A stretch of 64,000 nucleotides of DNA from Deinococcus multiflagellatus (GTDB lineage: Bacteria > Deinococcota > Deinococci > Deinococcales > Deinococcaceae): assembly GCF_020166415.1 (NCBI RefSeq), contig NZ_JAIQXV010000005.1:124001-188000 (forward strand), given 5' to 3'. Shown here in pieces: positions 10,758-21,431 of this stretch (position 1 is the first letter of the stretch; each line of letters opens with the position of its first letter). The notes under the pieces were generated by a model. The model made no database searches. It saw only the letters and a program-made list of their open reading frames with translations, and was not told the DNA's origin. The translations under genes were made by a program, and so were the position numbers.

Positions 10758-11738
10758 GTGAACAACCCCTACGGGTACATCAACGGCCGCGTGCGCATGA
10801 TGCGCACCGCCCTGGTCGAGGCGCGGGCACTGGACGAAGCCGCCAGCACCGTGAACTACCAGGAATTCCTGCGGCAGATCAGTGAAACGCCGCTGCGCGA
10901 GGACCTGGGCGACGCCACCGCCCAGGGCGCGGGCCTGGGCCAGCTGGACGAGGCCCTGAGCCGCAACTACCTGCGGTCCGTGGCGCACCTGCGCTCGATT
11001 GCCACCGGGCAACCCGCCCGCGAAATCGAGGCCCTGCTGCTGCGCTACGACCTGCAAAACGTCAAGACGCTGGTGCGCGGCGTGCTCACGGGCCGCCCGG
11101 CCGACGACATTGTGGCGGGCCTGATTCCGGCAGGCACCATGCCCTGGCCTGTGCTGCAAGGCGCGGCCCAGAGCGCGGACGTGCCCAGCCTGGCCCAGAC
11201 CCTCTCGGTGGCGGGCGGCAAGATTGGTCAGATTCTGCGCGCGGCGGTGGCGGGCGGGGCCAGCAGCCTGCTGGACCTGGAAGTGGCCCTGGACCAGGGG
11301 TACTACCGCGCGGTGCTGGCCGGCGTGCGCGGCACCAACGTGCGGCGCTACTTCACCCGCGAAATTGACATTCGCAACCTGCTGATCGCCCGGCAGCTGC
11401 GCGGCAGCGCCCCCAACGCCCGGTACTTCATTCCGGGCGGGCGGGACGTCACCGAAAGCGACTTCCTGCGCATTGCGGGCGGCGACAACAGCGTGGGCAG
11501 CCCCGAGCTGCAGGCGATTGCCGAAGCCGCCGACCTGGGCACGGCCGAAGCCATTGCCCGGCGCACCCTGGACCAGGCCAGCCGCAACGTGGCGATGGCC
11601 GACGCCCTGGGCCCCGGCGTGGCGCTGGACTACCTGCGCCGCAAGGAGCAAGAAATTGCCCGCATGCGCCTGATTGGCCGCGCCAAGTACTACGGCCTGA
11701 GCAAGGAAGAGCTGGCCAAGGAGCTGCAAGGTGAGTAA
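10758..11738 (+). CDS. atpC: V-type ATP synthase subunit C (d-like)
   Basis: 326 residues from GTG 10758 with GGGGG upstream. The protein opens PYGYINGRVRMMRTALVEARALDEAA, the typical start of prokaryotic V-ATPase subunit C, a funnel-shaped all-helical protein that sits on the rotor ring and couples it to the central shaft (D and F). A late LLDLEVALDQGYYRAVL and an EIDIRNLLIARQLR motif are also characteristic. The last eight bases overlap subunit F. Confidence 0.92.
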   Translation: MNNPYGYINGRVRMMRTALVEARALDEAASTVNYQEFLRQISETPLREDLGDATAQGAGLGQLDEALSRNYLRSVAHLRSIATGQPAREIEALLLRYDLQNVKTLVRGVLTGRPADDIVAGLIPAGTMPWPVLQGAAQSADVPSLAQTLSVAGGKIGQILRAAVAGGASSLLDLEVALDQGYYRAVLAGVRGTNVRRYFTREIDIRNLLIARQLRGSAPNARYFIPGGRDVTESDFLRIAGGDNSVGSPELQAIAEAADLGTAEAIARRTLDQASRNVAMADALGPGVALDYLRRKEQEIARMRLIGRAKYYGLSKEELAKELQGE

Positions 11739-12057
11739 AGTCGTCGTGCTGACCGACCACGAAACCGCCACGGGCTTTCGCCTGGCCGGCGCCGAGGTGG
11801 TGGACACCACCCCCGAGGCGGCCCAGCGCGAGCTGGAACGCCTGATCACGGAAGGCGACTACGGTCTGGTGGCCGTGGACACCGGCCTGATTCCCGATCC
11901 GCAGGCCGCCACGGCCCGCGTGATGCGTGGCCGCGACCTGCCGATCCTGCTGCCCATTCCCAGCCTCAAAGACGCTTTTAACCCGAACACTGTGGACGCC
12001 AAGGCCTACATGGGCAAACTGGTGCGCGACACGATTGGGTTCGATATCAAACTGTGA
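11731..12057 (+). CDS. atpF: V-type ATP synthase subunit F
   Basis: 108 residues, GTG start at 11731 overlapping the end of subunit C. The Rossmann-like fold pattern VVVLTDHETATGFRLAGAEV, then LVAVDTGL and LPILLPIPS, is the family signature. Subunit F binds subunit D in the central rotor shaft and regulates ATP hydrolysis in Thermus. A 114-base gap with a word-built dyad separates it from subunit A, the first break in an otherwise tightly overlapping operon. Confidence 0.93.
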   Translation: MSKVVVLTDHETATGFRLAGAEVVDTTPEAAQRELERLITEGDYGLVAVDTGLIPDPQAATARVMRGRDLPILLPIPSLKDAFNPNTVDAKAYMGKLVRDTIGFDIKL

Positions 12058-12060
12058 GGC

Positions 12061-12153
12061 GTTGATGGTTGATGGAAGAAGGTTAATGGTAAAAAACAGG
12101 CTCCAGCAAAGGCTTTCGTCTGTTCCATTGACCGCCAACCATCAACCATCACC
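12061..12153. repeat. GATGGTT-word dyad between V-ATPase subunits F and A
   Basis: GTTGATGGTTGATGG (12061-12075) is repeated as a near-perfect complement at 12139-12153 (CCATCAACCATCACC), with secondary words GGTTAATGG and CCATTGACC between them. The arms can pair around a loop of about 60 bases. The dyad ends just before the AAGGAG ribosome site of subunit A, so it could affect the ratio of expression across the operon. Confidence 0.7.
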
Positions 12154-12171
12154 CTCTCCGAAGGAGACACA

Positions 12172-15326
<3,155 letters not shown>

Positions 15327-15328
15327 AA

Positions 15329-15398
15329 CGTTGATGGATGATGGTTGAAAGGAGATAGAGAATATCCATCAACTTTTGACCATCACCCATCACCATTC
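15329..15398. repeat. GATGG-word dyad between V-ATPase subunits B and D
   Basis: A left arm of GATGG words (GTTGATGGATGATGGTTGA, 15329-15347) faces a right arm of complementary words (CCATCAAC, CCATCACCCATCACCATTC, 15365-15398). It is the same word family as the dyad between subunits F and A, which is the only other gap in this operon, and it ends just before the GAAGGAGG site of subunit D. Confidence 0.65.
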
Positions 15399-15419
15399 AC
15401 CGACGAAGGAGGTGAATTT

Positions 15420-16094
15420 ATGGCAGGACAGATTAGCCCCACCCGCAGCGCGCTGCTGGCCAGCAAGGCCAGCCTGAAAACGGCCTCCGGCGGCGCCGAC
15501 CTGCTCAAGCGCAAGCGCGACGCCCTGATCGGCGAGTTCTTTGCGCTGGTCAAGGACGCGCTCGCCGCCCGCGAGCAGCTGAGCGGTGTCAGCAAGGGCG
15601 CCTACACCAGCCTGTTCGGAGCCAAGGCCTGGGACAGCCCGGAAGCCGTGGAGAGCCTCAGCCTGGCGGGCAGCGGCGACTACGCCGTGAACATGCAGAT
15701 TGAGAACCTGTACGGCGTGAAGGTGCCCCGCATCAGCGTGCCCGAGCGGGCGCAGGCCGCTGGCTTCAGCCCCATCAACGTGGGCGCGCGGACCATTCAG
15801 GCCGCCACCGACTTTGGCGGCGTGATGGAAGCCATCGTGAAGGTGGCCGCCACCGAAACGAAGCTGCGGCGCATCGGCGAGGAGATCAAAAAGACCTCGC
15901 GCCGCGTGAACGCACTGGAGCAGGTGGTCATTCCCGGGATCGAGGACGACATCCGCTTTATTCGCAGTGTGCTGGACCAGCGCGAGCGCGAAGCCAGCTA
16001 CACCCAGAAAAAGATCAAGGCGAAGATCGAGGCGAAAGCCGAGCAGCAGCGCCAGAATGTTCAGGCCGGCAACCACGGCACCGCCGCCGACTGA
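15420..16094 (+). CDS. atpD: V-type ATP synthase subunit D
   Basis: 224 residues from ATG 15420, preceded by AAGGAGG. The text MAGQISPTRSALLASKASLKTASGGADLLKRKRDALI is the conserved opening of subunit D, the long coiled-coil axle of the rotor. The C-terminal half repeats coiled-coil character (ETKLRRIGEEIKKTSRRVNALE...IPGIEDDIRFIRSVLDQREREA), as required for the shaft inserted in the A3B3 head. It is the last gene of the operon and a strong terminator follows 20 bases after the stop. Confidence 0.95.
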   Translation: MAGQISPTRSALLASKASLKTASGGADLLKRKRDALIGEFFALVKDALAAREQLSGVSKGAYTSLFGAKAWDSPEAVESLSLAGSGDYAVNMQIENLYGVKVPRISVPERAQAAGFSPINVGARTIQAATDFGGVMEAIVKVAATETKLRRIGEEIKKTSRRVNALEQVVIPGIEDDIRFIRSVLDQREREASYTQKKIKAKIEAKAEQQRQNVQAGNHGTAAD

Positions 16095-16113
16095 AACCCA
16101 GCAAGATGAAAAG

Positions 16114-16143
16114 CGCCGCCCAGCACCATGGGCGGCGTTTTTT
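16114..16143 (+). terminator. rho-independent terminator of the V-ATPase operon
   Basis: CGCCGCCCA (16114-16122) pairs perfectly with TGGGCGGCG (16129-16137), with a six-base loop and six T directly after. Classical intrinsic terminator. Confidence 0.92.
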
Positions 16144-16584
16144 CGCGTGGCGGAGAGGGCTTCCGGCCCACTGCATTATGGATATGGATGACGCGAGGGT
16201 CTCGCCCTGGTAGCGCGCTGATCATAGCGGTCTTCCGTGGCGTTGAGGGGGTGCTTTTCTTCTCTCAACACCACGCCAGGCGCTCTCATAAGGATTCCGG
16301 CTCATCAGTTCTTCCCCAACGGATGAACCCGACCAGAGGGACTCGCAGAGCGGCGCAGCAGAGAAGGAAAAACGGGGACGGAGAGGCGTGGAGGTGCCGC
16401 AGCGACGCGGAGGGGCTGGAACGGATCAGCCGGAAGCCGTATCACCGCGCCGGTGTCCGTTCAACCTGTGAGCGAATCAGGAGGGCGCCGACTGGGTCAC
16501 GCCTTGCCCGGTCACCGTTTTTCCCTGCTCGCGCTGCGCCGGGTGAACAGTGCCCGCACCTGTTCACCCGGAATCTGGATCAGC
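16144..16584. other. non-coding gap with degraded repeat sequence
   Basis: About 440 bases between convergent transcripts. I see no protein-like reading frame and no RNA gene. The stretch around 16340-16420 (CGGCGCAGCAGAGAAGGAAAAACGGGGACGGAGAGGCGTGGAGG) and GGATTCCGGCTC at 16291 recall small Deinococcus dispersed repeats; GATTCCGGCTC recurs at 57520. Confidence 0.4.
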
Positions 16585-16773
16585 CAGTGGTACGGACAGT
16601 GTTCAAGCGTGGCGAGGGGGCCATGGAAGAAAGGTCGTCTGGCACGCCCCACTCGTTGCCCCCCACCCGACCTCTGCTGCGCAGCTCTACGAGTCCCCCA
16701 CGAGGGGGGAGGGGAAAAACAGCGTGTTTGTCAGGCTCTCCTCTGTGAAATGCTGAAACTGTCCGAACCATTG
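16585..16773 (+). mobile_element. MITE-like dispersed element, copy A
   Basis: This 189-base segment matches, at roughly 85-90 percent by eye, the reverse complement of 26076-26251. The ends form inverted repeats: CAGTGGTACGGACA at the left and TGTCCGAACCATTG at the right. Inside are a shared CTGCTGCGCAGCTCTACGAG stretch and the hairpin TCCCCCACGAGGGGGG. Copy A carries about 12 extra bases (GTTGCCCCCCAC) and a more diverged left end. No coding capacity. It ends two bases before the stop codon of the ABC ATPase gene. Confidence 0.75.
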
Positions 16774-16774
16774 A

Positions 16775-17488
16775 TCAAACCAGCGCCTCCCCCACGGCGA
16801 CAGGGGCCGCCACGGGCGCCTGGGCCAGCGGCTGCACCTGTCCGCCCTGCAGCGTGACCTGGTGCGAGGCGGCGCGGGCCGCTGCCGCGTCGTGGGTCAC
16901 CATCACCAGGGTGCCGCCGTCCGCATGAAAAGCGGAGAGCAGCGCCAGAATTCGCTCGCGGTTCGCGGGGTCCAGGTTGCCGGTGGGCTCGTCGGCCAGC
17001 AACACCTGCGGACGCGGCGCCAGGGCGCGCGCCAGGGCCACGCGCTGCGCCTCCCCGCCCGAGAGCTCGGGTGGAAAATGCTGCAGCCGCTCCGCGAGCC
17101 CCACCTGTTCCAGCAGGTCGCAGGCGCGGGCGGCCCGGTCCCGGGCAGGCCAGCCCGCAATCTCCAGGGCCAGGGCCACATTGGCCTGCACACTCAGGTC
17201 GGGCACCAGCCGGAAGTTCTGAAACAAAAACCCCAGGGTGCGGGCGCGCAGCGCACTCTGGGCGCGGTCGCCCAGCTGGGAAGTGTCCTGTCCGTTCAGC
17301 AGGTAGGTGCCGCGCGTGGGCCGGTCCAGCAGCCCCAGAATGTTCAGCAGGGTTGATTTCCCAGAGCCCGAGGGCGCGCAGATCGCCGTGAAACTGCCGG
17401 CCTCGAAGGTCCAGCTGCAGCCGCTGAGAATGGGGATGTCGCGCTGGCCCAGCCGGTAGGCGTAGGTCACGTCATGAAGGGTCAACAT
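16775..17488 (-). CDS. ABC transporter ATP-binding protein (LolD/MacB type)
   Basis: 237 residues. All ABC motifs are present: Walker A APSGSGKST (about 38-46), Q-loop in FLFQNFRLVPDL, signature LSGGEAQRVALARALA, Walker B VLLADEPTGNLD and H-loop MVTHD. The NLD after the Walker B and overall length are typical of LolD/MacB/FtsE ATPases that work with FtsX-type permeases rather than with multi-span transport permeases. It starts directly after the permease stop and is last in the 21370-16775 operon, so it should power that permease. Such pairs export or expel peptides and lipoproteins, or give peptide resistance. Confidence 0.93.
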   Translation of the reverse strand: MLTLHDVTYAYRLGQRDIPILSGCSWTFEAGSFTAICAPSGSGKSTLLNILGLLDRPTRGTYLLNGQDTSQLGDRAQSALRARTLGFLFQNFRLVPDLSVQANVALALEIAGWPARDRAARACDLLEQVGLAERLQHFPPELSGGEAQRVALARALAPRPQVLLADEPTGNLDPANRERILALLSAFHADGGTLVMVTHDAAAARAASHQVTLQGGQVQPLAQAPVAAPVAVGEALV

Positions 17489-19609
17489 TCAGGCCACCTC
17501 CCGGAACAGCCGGTCAATCGGAATCTTTGCCAAGCGGCGGCGGTGGGCCAGCAGCAGCGCGCCGCAGCCCACCAGCAGCGCCGCCAGGGTGCCCAGTGCC
17601 AGGGCCGCCCCCAGGGCCGCTTGGTCCCGCCGCAGCGCCAGCGCCAGCAGCGCCGTCGCCACACCGGTGCCCAGCACCACCCGCAGCAGGTCGGTGCCCA
17701 GCCGGCGCAGCACCCCCGCCGCCGGCAGGCCCAGCAGCCGCCAGATGCTGACCTCCTCGGCCCGCTGCGTGAGCACCAGCTGCAGCGCGGCGTGGTAGCT
17801 GAAGCCCGCCAGCACCCAGCCCACCCCCAGCGCCCCCAGCAGCCACAGCACCGAGGCGCGCGTGCCCGCCGCCACCTGCGCCGCATAGGCGGCGGGCTGG
17901 TACAGCTCCAGATCATCCAGCTCGGCCCTGTGGGCCTGGACCTGCGCGCGCTGGGCATCGCTCAGGCGCGGCATCACCAGGGCGCTGGCCCCCAGCGGCG
18001 ACAAAAAGACCGATTGGCCTCGGTTCAGGGTATCGAGCCCGGGCGCGCCCACCGGCACATACACGGCCATGTCGTAAAAGCGGTAGCCGCCAAAGAGGGT
18101 CACGCTCTCGTGTGAGGGCAGGTCCACAATGCCCACCACCTCAAAGCCCGCGTCCAGACGGCGCCCCACGCCAAAGTCCGCGCCCACCTGCTGCAGCGCG
18201 GTGAAGGCGGCGCGGCTTAGCACCACCTCGCGCTGTCCGGGCCGGGGCAGCCGCCCCTGCACCGCGCGCACCCCCAGCGCCGCCGCGTCGCGGGGGTCAA
18301 ACTGCCCCACCCCTGCAAAAGCCGCCTCCTGGGCCTGCGCAAAGCTGGGCGGCCACAGGTACAGGTCGCTCCACCCCACCGCGAGGCAGGGCACCTGGGC
18401 CGGGCAGCGCGTGGGGGCGGGCACCTGCGCCGCGTTCGGCAGGGTGATCGCCACCAGGGTGTTGGCGCCAATGTCGCGCACCACCGCGGCCTGCTGCTGC
18501 CACAACTGCAGCGCCCGCGTGCCCAGCAGCGGCACCCCCAGCACCAGGGCGCCGGTCAGCAGGGCAGGTGCCGCCCACAGCGTGACCCCGGAGCGGCGCA
18601 GGCGGGCGCGGCCCAGCGGCACCCGCTGCAGGCGCAGCCCCAGCAGCACACTGCCCAGGACGGCTGTCAGCAGCACCAGCCCCCACAGCGGCGCTGCCTG
18701 TGCCCAGGGCACTGGCAACTGGCCCAGGGCCCCCTGCGCCCCCGCCAGCAGTGCGGCGCCCAGCACCCCCCAGCCCCAGGCGTTCAGGCTCAGGCGCAGC
18801 CAGCGGCCAAAAAAAGCCTGCTGTGAGCGGCCCAGCATGCGCTCGATGCGCAGGCGTTCGCGCTGGGCAAACCAGACCCCGGCGAGGTGAATCAGCAGGC
18901 CCGCCAGCAGCAGCAGCAGCAGCCACGTCACGGTCAGGCGCTGCAGCCGCACGCGGGCGTCGTCCACGTAGCGGGTGGCGCGCCCCAGATACTCGGGGAG
19001 GGGCAGCGCCGCGTACGCGGTGCCAAACGCCTGGGCGGCCTGGGCGGTCCACCACTCGGTTTGCCCCAGGCGTGCAGGCACCACCAGCGTGGGCAGCGCC
19101 TGGGGGCGCAGGGTGCGCAGCTCCACCACCTGCACCACCGCCGCGTCGCCCAACACGGCCGGCAGCCAGCGCAGACTGACCACGCCCTGCACCCGCTGCG
19201 CGCCGCGCAGCACTTGGCCCACCCGGTAGGGCCCACCTTCCAGGGCCAGCACGCCCTGGCCCGTGCCCGAACCGGCCACCAGTGGGGTCACCCCCCAGCG
19301 CAGCAGCGACGCGGACAGGCGCAGGGTGGGCTGCTCGCCGGCCAGGACCTGCGGCGCGGCCCAGAAGCCCAGGTTCCCGGCCGCGTCCAGCCGGGCCAGC
19401 GCGGCGCGCGCCGCTTGCCGCTGCGCGCGGGTGGCGGGCGGGACCATGCCCTGCGGCGAGAGCACCACCAGCCCAGTGGGGAAGTCAGGTTGGCGCTCCA
19501 GTGCCAATTGCGCCCGGAGCGGCGAAGCCAGCAGGTTGGTGATCAGCAGCAGCAGGCCGCCGATCAAGAGGTGGCTCAGCCAGAAGAGCACAGAGGATTG
19601 ATGTCGCAT
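17489..19609 (-). CDS. FtsX-type ABC transporter permease (resembles bacteriocin-associated membrane proteins)
   Basis: 706 residues. Layout: one N-terminal helix (about 8-28), a large outer domain (about 30-225), four helices between about 230 and 365, a second outer domain (about 370-580) and three C-terminal helices in FtsX arrangement (LWLLGALGVGWVLAGFSYHAALQLVL; LGLPAAGVLRRLGTDLLRVVL; LAALLVGCGALLLAH). This double-unit form resembles the roughly 650-700 residue proteins encoded beside lactococcin-972-type bacteriocins, where they are thought to act in export or immunity; this is resemblance by architecture only. AAAGGAG lies eight bases before the ATG. Upstream is the six-Cys peptide gene, downstream its ATPase. 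Confidence 0.8.
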   Translation of the reverse strand: MRHQSSVLFWLSHLLIGGLLLLITNLLASPLRAQLALERQPDFPTGLVVLSPQGMVPPATRAQRQAARAALARLDAAGNLGFWAAPQVLAGEQPTLRLSASLLRWGVTPLVAGSGTGQGVLALEGGPYRVGQVLRGAQRVQGVVSLRWLPAVLGDAAVVQVVELRTLRPQALPTLVVPARLGQTEWWTAQAAQAFGTAYAALPLPEYLGRATRYVDDARVRLQRLTVTWLLLLLLAGLLIHLAGVWFAQRERLRIERMLGRSQQAFFGRWLRLSLNAWGWGVLGAALLAGAQGALGQLPVPWAQAAPLWGLVLLTAVLGSVLLGLRLQRVPLGRARLRRSGVTLWAAPALLTGALVLGVPLLGTRALQLWQQQAAVVRDIGANTLVAITLPNAAQVPAPTRCPAQVPCLAVGWSDLYLWPPSFAQAQEAAFAGVGQFDPRDAAALGVRAVQGRLPRPGQREVVLSRAAFTALQQVGADFGVGRRLDAGFEVVGIVDLPSHESVTLFGGYRFYDMAVYVPVGAPGLDTLNRGQSVFLSPLGASALVMPRLSDAQRAQVQAHRAELDDLELYQPAAYAAQVAAGTRASVLWLLGALGVGWVLAGFSYHAALQLVLTQRAEEVSIWRLLGLPAAGVLRRLGTDLLRVVLGTGVATALLALALRRDQAALGAALALGTLAALLVGCGALLLAHRRRLAKIPIDRLFREVA

Positions 19610-19754
19610 AGAGGAGGCTCCTTTGACTTACCAGATACAAGAAGCCCGGAATAGCCCCTCTCTATGGCGCAGCTCTCTCATTTCGATCTTGGCGGGTATC
19701 TGCAAAAGAACACCTGAAAGATTTCAAACCGGGACAACAGAGATAGCTGAAGCA

Positions 19755-19779
19755 GGAATACACCGAAAAGGTGTATTCC
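19755..19779 (-). promoter_or_regulatory. intercistronic stem-loop between the six-Cys peptide gene and the permease gene
   Basis: GGAATACACC (19755-19764) and GGTGTATTCC (19770-19779) form a perfect 10-bp stem with a five-base loop, 18 bases after the peptide stop. No T-tract follows on the minus strand, so it looks more like a 3'-end stabiliser or partial terminator. Such hairpins commonly let a peptide gene be expressed much more than the transport genes behind it. Confidence 0.6.
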
Positions 19780-19797
19780 CTGACTTTTAGAGCGTGA

Positions 19798-20031
19798 TCA
19801 GCAGGTGCCGCAATCGCCGTTAAATAGGTCTTCGGTCGAAGTTTTGCAGCTGCCATCGGGATTACTGCTGTAGTAGGTCACTTTTTTCCAGGGATATTTG
19901 GACAGCCAGAGAAACCCACACCGAGAACACGACGACTGGACAACGTAGCCAGAGCACGCAGCGCTGGCAAGAGGTGCGAAGGCGACAGAAAGAGCAGCGA
20001 CGGTAACAAAGCGGCGAACAGTATTTTTCAT
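19798..20031 (-). CDS. small secreted six-cysteine peptide (candidate exported effector)
   Basis: 77 residues. Residues 1-24 are a clear Sec signal peptide: basic MKNTVRR, hydrophobic core, APLASA with cleavage before ACSG. The predicted mature peptide of 53 residues has six Cys (26, 35, 38, 62, 74, 77), including two CxxC pairs (CSRC and CGTC at the very end), and is rich in Gly, Ser, Lys and aromatic residues. An even number of Cys in a short secreted peptide suggests three disulfides. AAAGGA precedes the ATG. It sits between a thioredoxin-fold protein and an FtsX/ATPase pair. I recognise no named family; bacteriocin-like peptide or redox-active periplasmic peptide are both possible. Confidence 0.72.
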   Translation of the reverse strand: MKNTVRRFVTVAALSVAFAPLASAACSGYVVQSSCSRCGFLWLSKYPWKKVTYYSSNPDGSCKTSTEDLFNGDCGTC

Positions 20032-20075
20032 AAAAATCCTTTGTCAGCGTGAACACACGCACGTGACCTGGTTGT

Positions 20076-21182
20076 TTAGTCCTTCAACTTGGAGAGCAGT
20101 TGATCGGCGGTACGGAACTGAAGGTCATAGTACTCAGCATTCTTGGTCTTAAGCGCAAGGAACGGCGTATTGCCAATAAGTTTACCGTGGTCGAGCAAAT
20201 AGAGGCTGGGAAAGGTTCTGACGTTCCAAGCCCGGAAGAGTTGCGAACGTTCCAGGGCGTTTGTTTTTGCATCCTGAACGTTGACCGAGCCATCGGGCGC
20301 CCGTTCAACTTGGAGCTTGGGTTGATCGGCCTGCACAAACATCACGCCGTATCCTGCCGCCTTCCAACGACGTATATACGGGGCCGCAGCTTCTTTCCAG
20401 GGAACACAGACATCACAGCTTGGACTGGAGAAAAACAGCAGGCTTGTTGGCCGTTTGAGTTCTGTCACGAGCATGGGGGGAAGGTTGATTGATTTTGCTC
20501 GGCCCAGCAATGATTCGCCTGGCGTCAGAGGCTGCTCTGGATTAGGGCGAACAGCGCCCGCGCCGCCTTGCACATAGGCATTGACAGCCCGCACGACGTC
20601 TTCAGTGCCCAGACCAATGGTGTTGCTGCTGTAGAGAATTTTCTGCTGATCATCGAGGAGGAACGCGTAGCCAGCGCGGTGAATTCCTGCCTGGTCGAGC
20701 AGTGGCTGGGGGTCTGGTGTATCAGGCTGCGTGGTGTCGAGAAGCGCCACGGACCGGTCAAACTCCTGAAGCTGTCGGTCGGCAGCAGGGGTGTTGAACT
20801 CGTTGACCGGGTGATACACCACATGAACGAGCTGAATCCGGCCCTTGAGCACACCATGCAGCGCTTTCACTTGCGGAGCAAACTCAGTGCCGAAGGTCAG
20901 GAGCATGGGCCGAGTCCAGTCCGGCGCCTTGAAGCCCGGGCTCACGGGAAAGTTCAGGCGTGCTAACTGCTGGCCTTCATGCCGTGGAACGGTTTGCCTG
21001 GATTGCTCGAAATCTGCTGCGAGCTGACTGGTCGCAATGGCTATGGACTTTGAGTCGTCGCCACGCTGCGCGGGAGGCCGCGTCAGCAGGTAGGCGCCGG
21101 TGGCCGCACCCACCAGCAGGGCGCCGGCCACCAGGGGCAACAGCAGGCGAGGTTTGGATGTTCTTGGACTGGCGGTCAGCAT
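20076..21182 (-). CDS. membrane-anchored tandem thioredoxin-fold protein
   Basis: 368 residues from the ATG at 21182, which lies inside the last codons of the upstream peptide gene (ATGCTGA), so translation is coupled. Residues 11-33 are a single membrane anchor, placing the rest outside the cytoplasm. Residues about 90-205 look like a thioredoxin fold without CxxC (PMLLTFGTEF, YAFLLDDQQKILYSS). Residues about 245-366 are a second one with the active site CDVC (256-259) in FFSSPSCDVCVPWKEAA and the cis-proline at 325 in TFPSLYLLD. It probably makes, repairs or reads disulfides in the two neighbouring Cys peptides. A longer frame upstream is shadow of other genes. Confidence 0.8.
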   Translation of the reverse strand: MLTASPRTSKPRLLLPLVAGALLVGAATGAYLLTRPPAQRGDDSKSIAIATSQLAADFEQSRQTVPRHEGQQLARLNFPVSPGFKAPDWTRPMLLTFGTEFAPQVKALHGVLKGRIQLVHVVYHPVNEFNTPAADRQLQEFDRSVALLDTTQPDTPDPQPLLDQAGIHRAGYAFLLDDQQKILYSSNTIGLGTEDVVRAVNAYVQGGAGAVRPNPEQPLTPGESLLGRAKSINLPPMLVTELKRPTSLLFFSSPSCDVCVPWKEAAAPYIRRWKAAGYGVMFVQADQPKLQVERAPDGSVNVQDAKTNALERSQLFRAWNVRTFPSLYLLDHGKLIGNTPFLALKTKNAEYYDLQFRTADQLLSKLKD

Positions 21183-21370
21183 AGTGCAGTTTGCTCCAGA
21201 AAGGCCCGGCAAAGTGGCGTGTGGGGAGCCGCTGGCGTGGTTACCATGACTGCAGGCGCCGGAAGACGCGGCTTCACACACGGTCCCGAGTCCCCTTTCT
21301 CCTCTGCCGATGCCCAACTTATGACCGAAAGCCCTACCAGCATGACCAGCAGTGATCGCGCGCTCCGCAT
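21176..21370 (-). CDS. small secreted three-cysteine peptide, first gene of the peptide operon
   Basis: 64 residues. The start ATG at 21370 has a perfect AGGAGG (21375-21380 on the plus strand as CCTCCT) at five bases, which is what singles it out from larger overlapping frames. Residues 1-22 are a signal peptide (MRSARSLLVMLVGLSVISWASA, cleavage before EEKGD). The mature part of 42 residues is Pro/Ala-rich with Cys31, Cys54 and Cys64, the last being the C-terminal residue. Its stop overlaps the ATG of the thioredoxin-fold gene. No family is recognised. The odd Cys number could allow a mixed disulfide with the neighbouring CDVC protein; this is speculation. Confidence 0.65.
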   Translation of the reverse strand: MRSARSLLVMLVGLSVISWASAEEKGDSGPCVKPRLPAPAVMVTTPAAPHTPLCRAFLEQTALC

Positions 21371-21431
21371 GTCGCCTCCTGTGGACGGACTTCGCTTCCG
21401 TCTTTCTGAAGACCACGTTAAGGAGGGGGCG

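Noticed and set aside
16144..16774. Several short plus frames after the V-ATPase terminator
   Set aside because: They span the terminator and the MITE-like element, have no start signals and no protein-like composition.
20100..20492. 130-codon plus frame opposite the thioredoxin-fold gene
   Set aside because: Less GC-rich and tempting, but the minus frame carries CDVC and the cis-Pro motif; the plus frame shows no domain.
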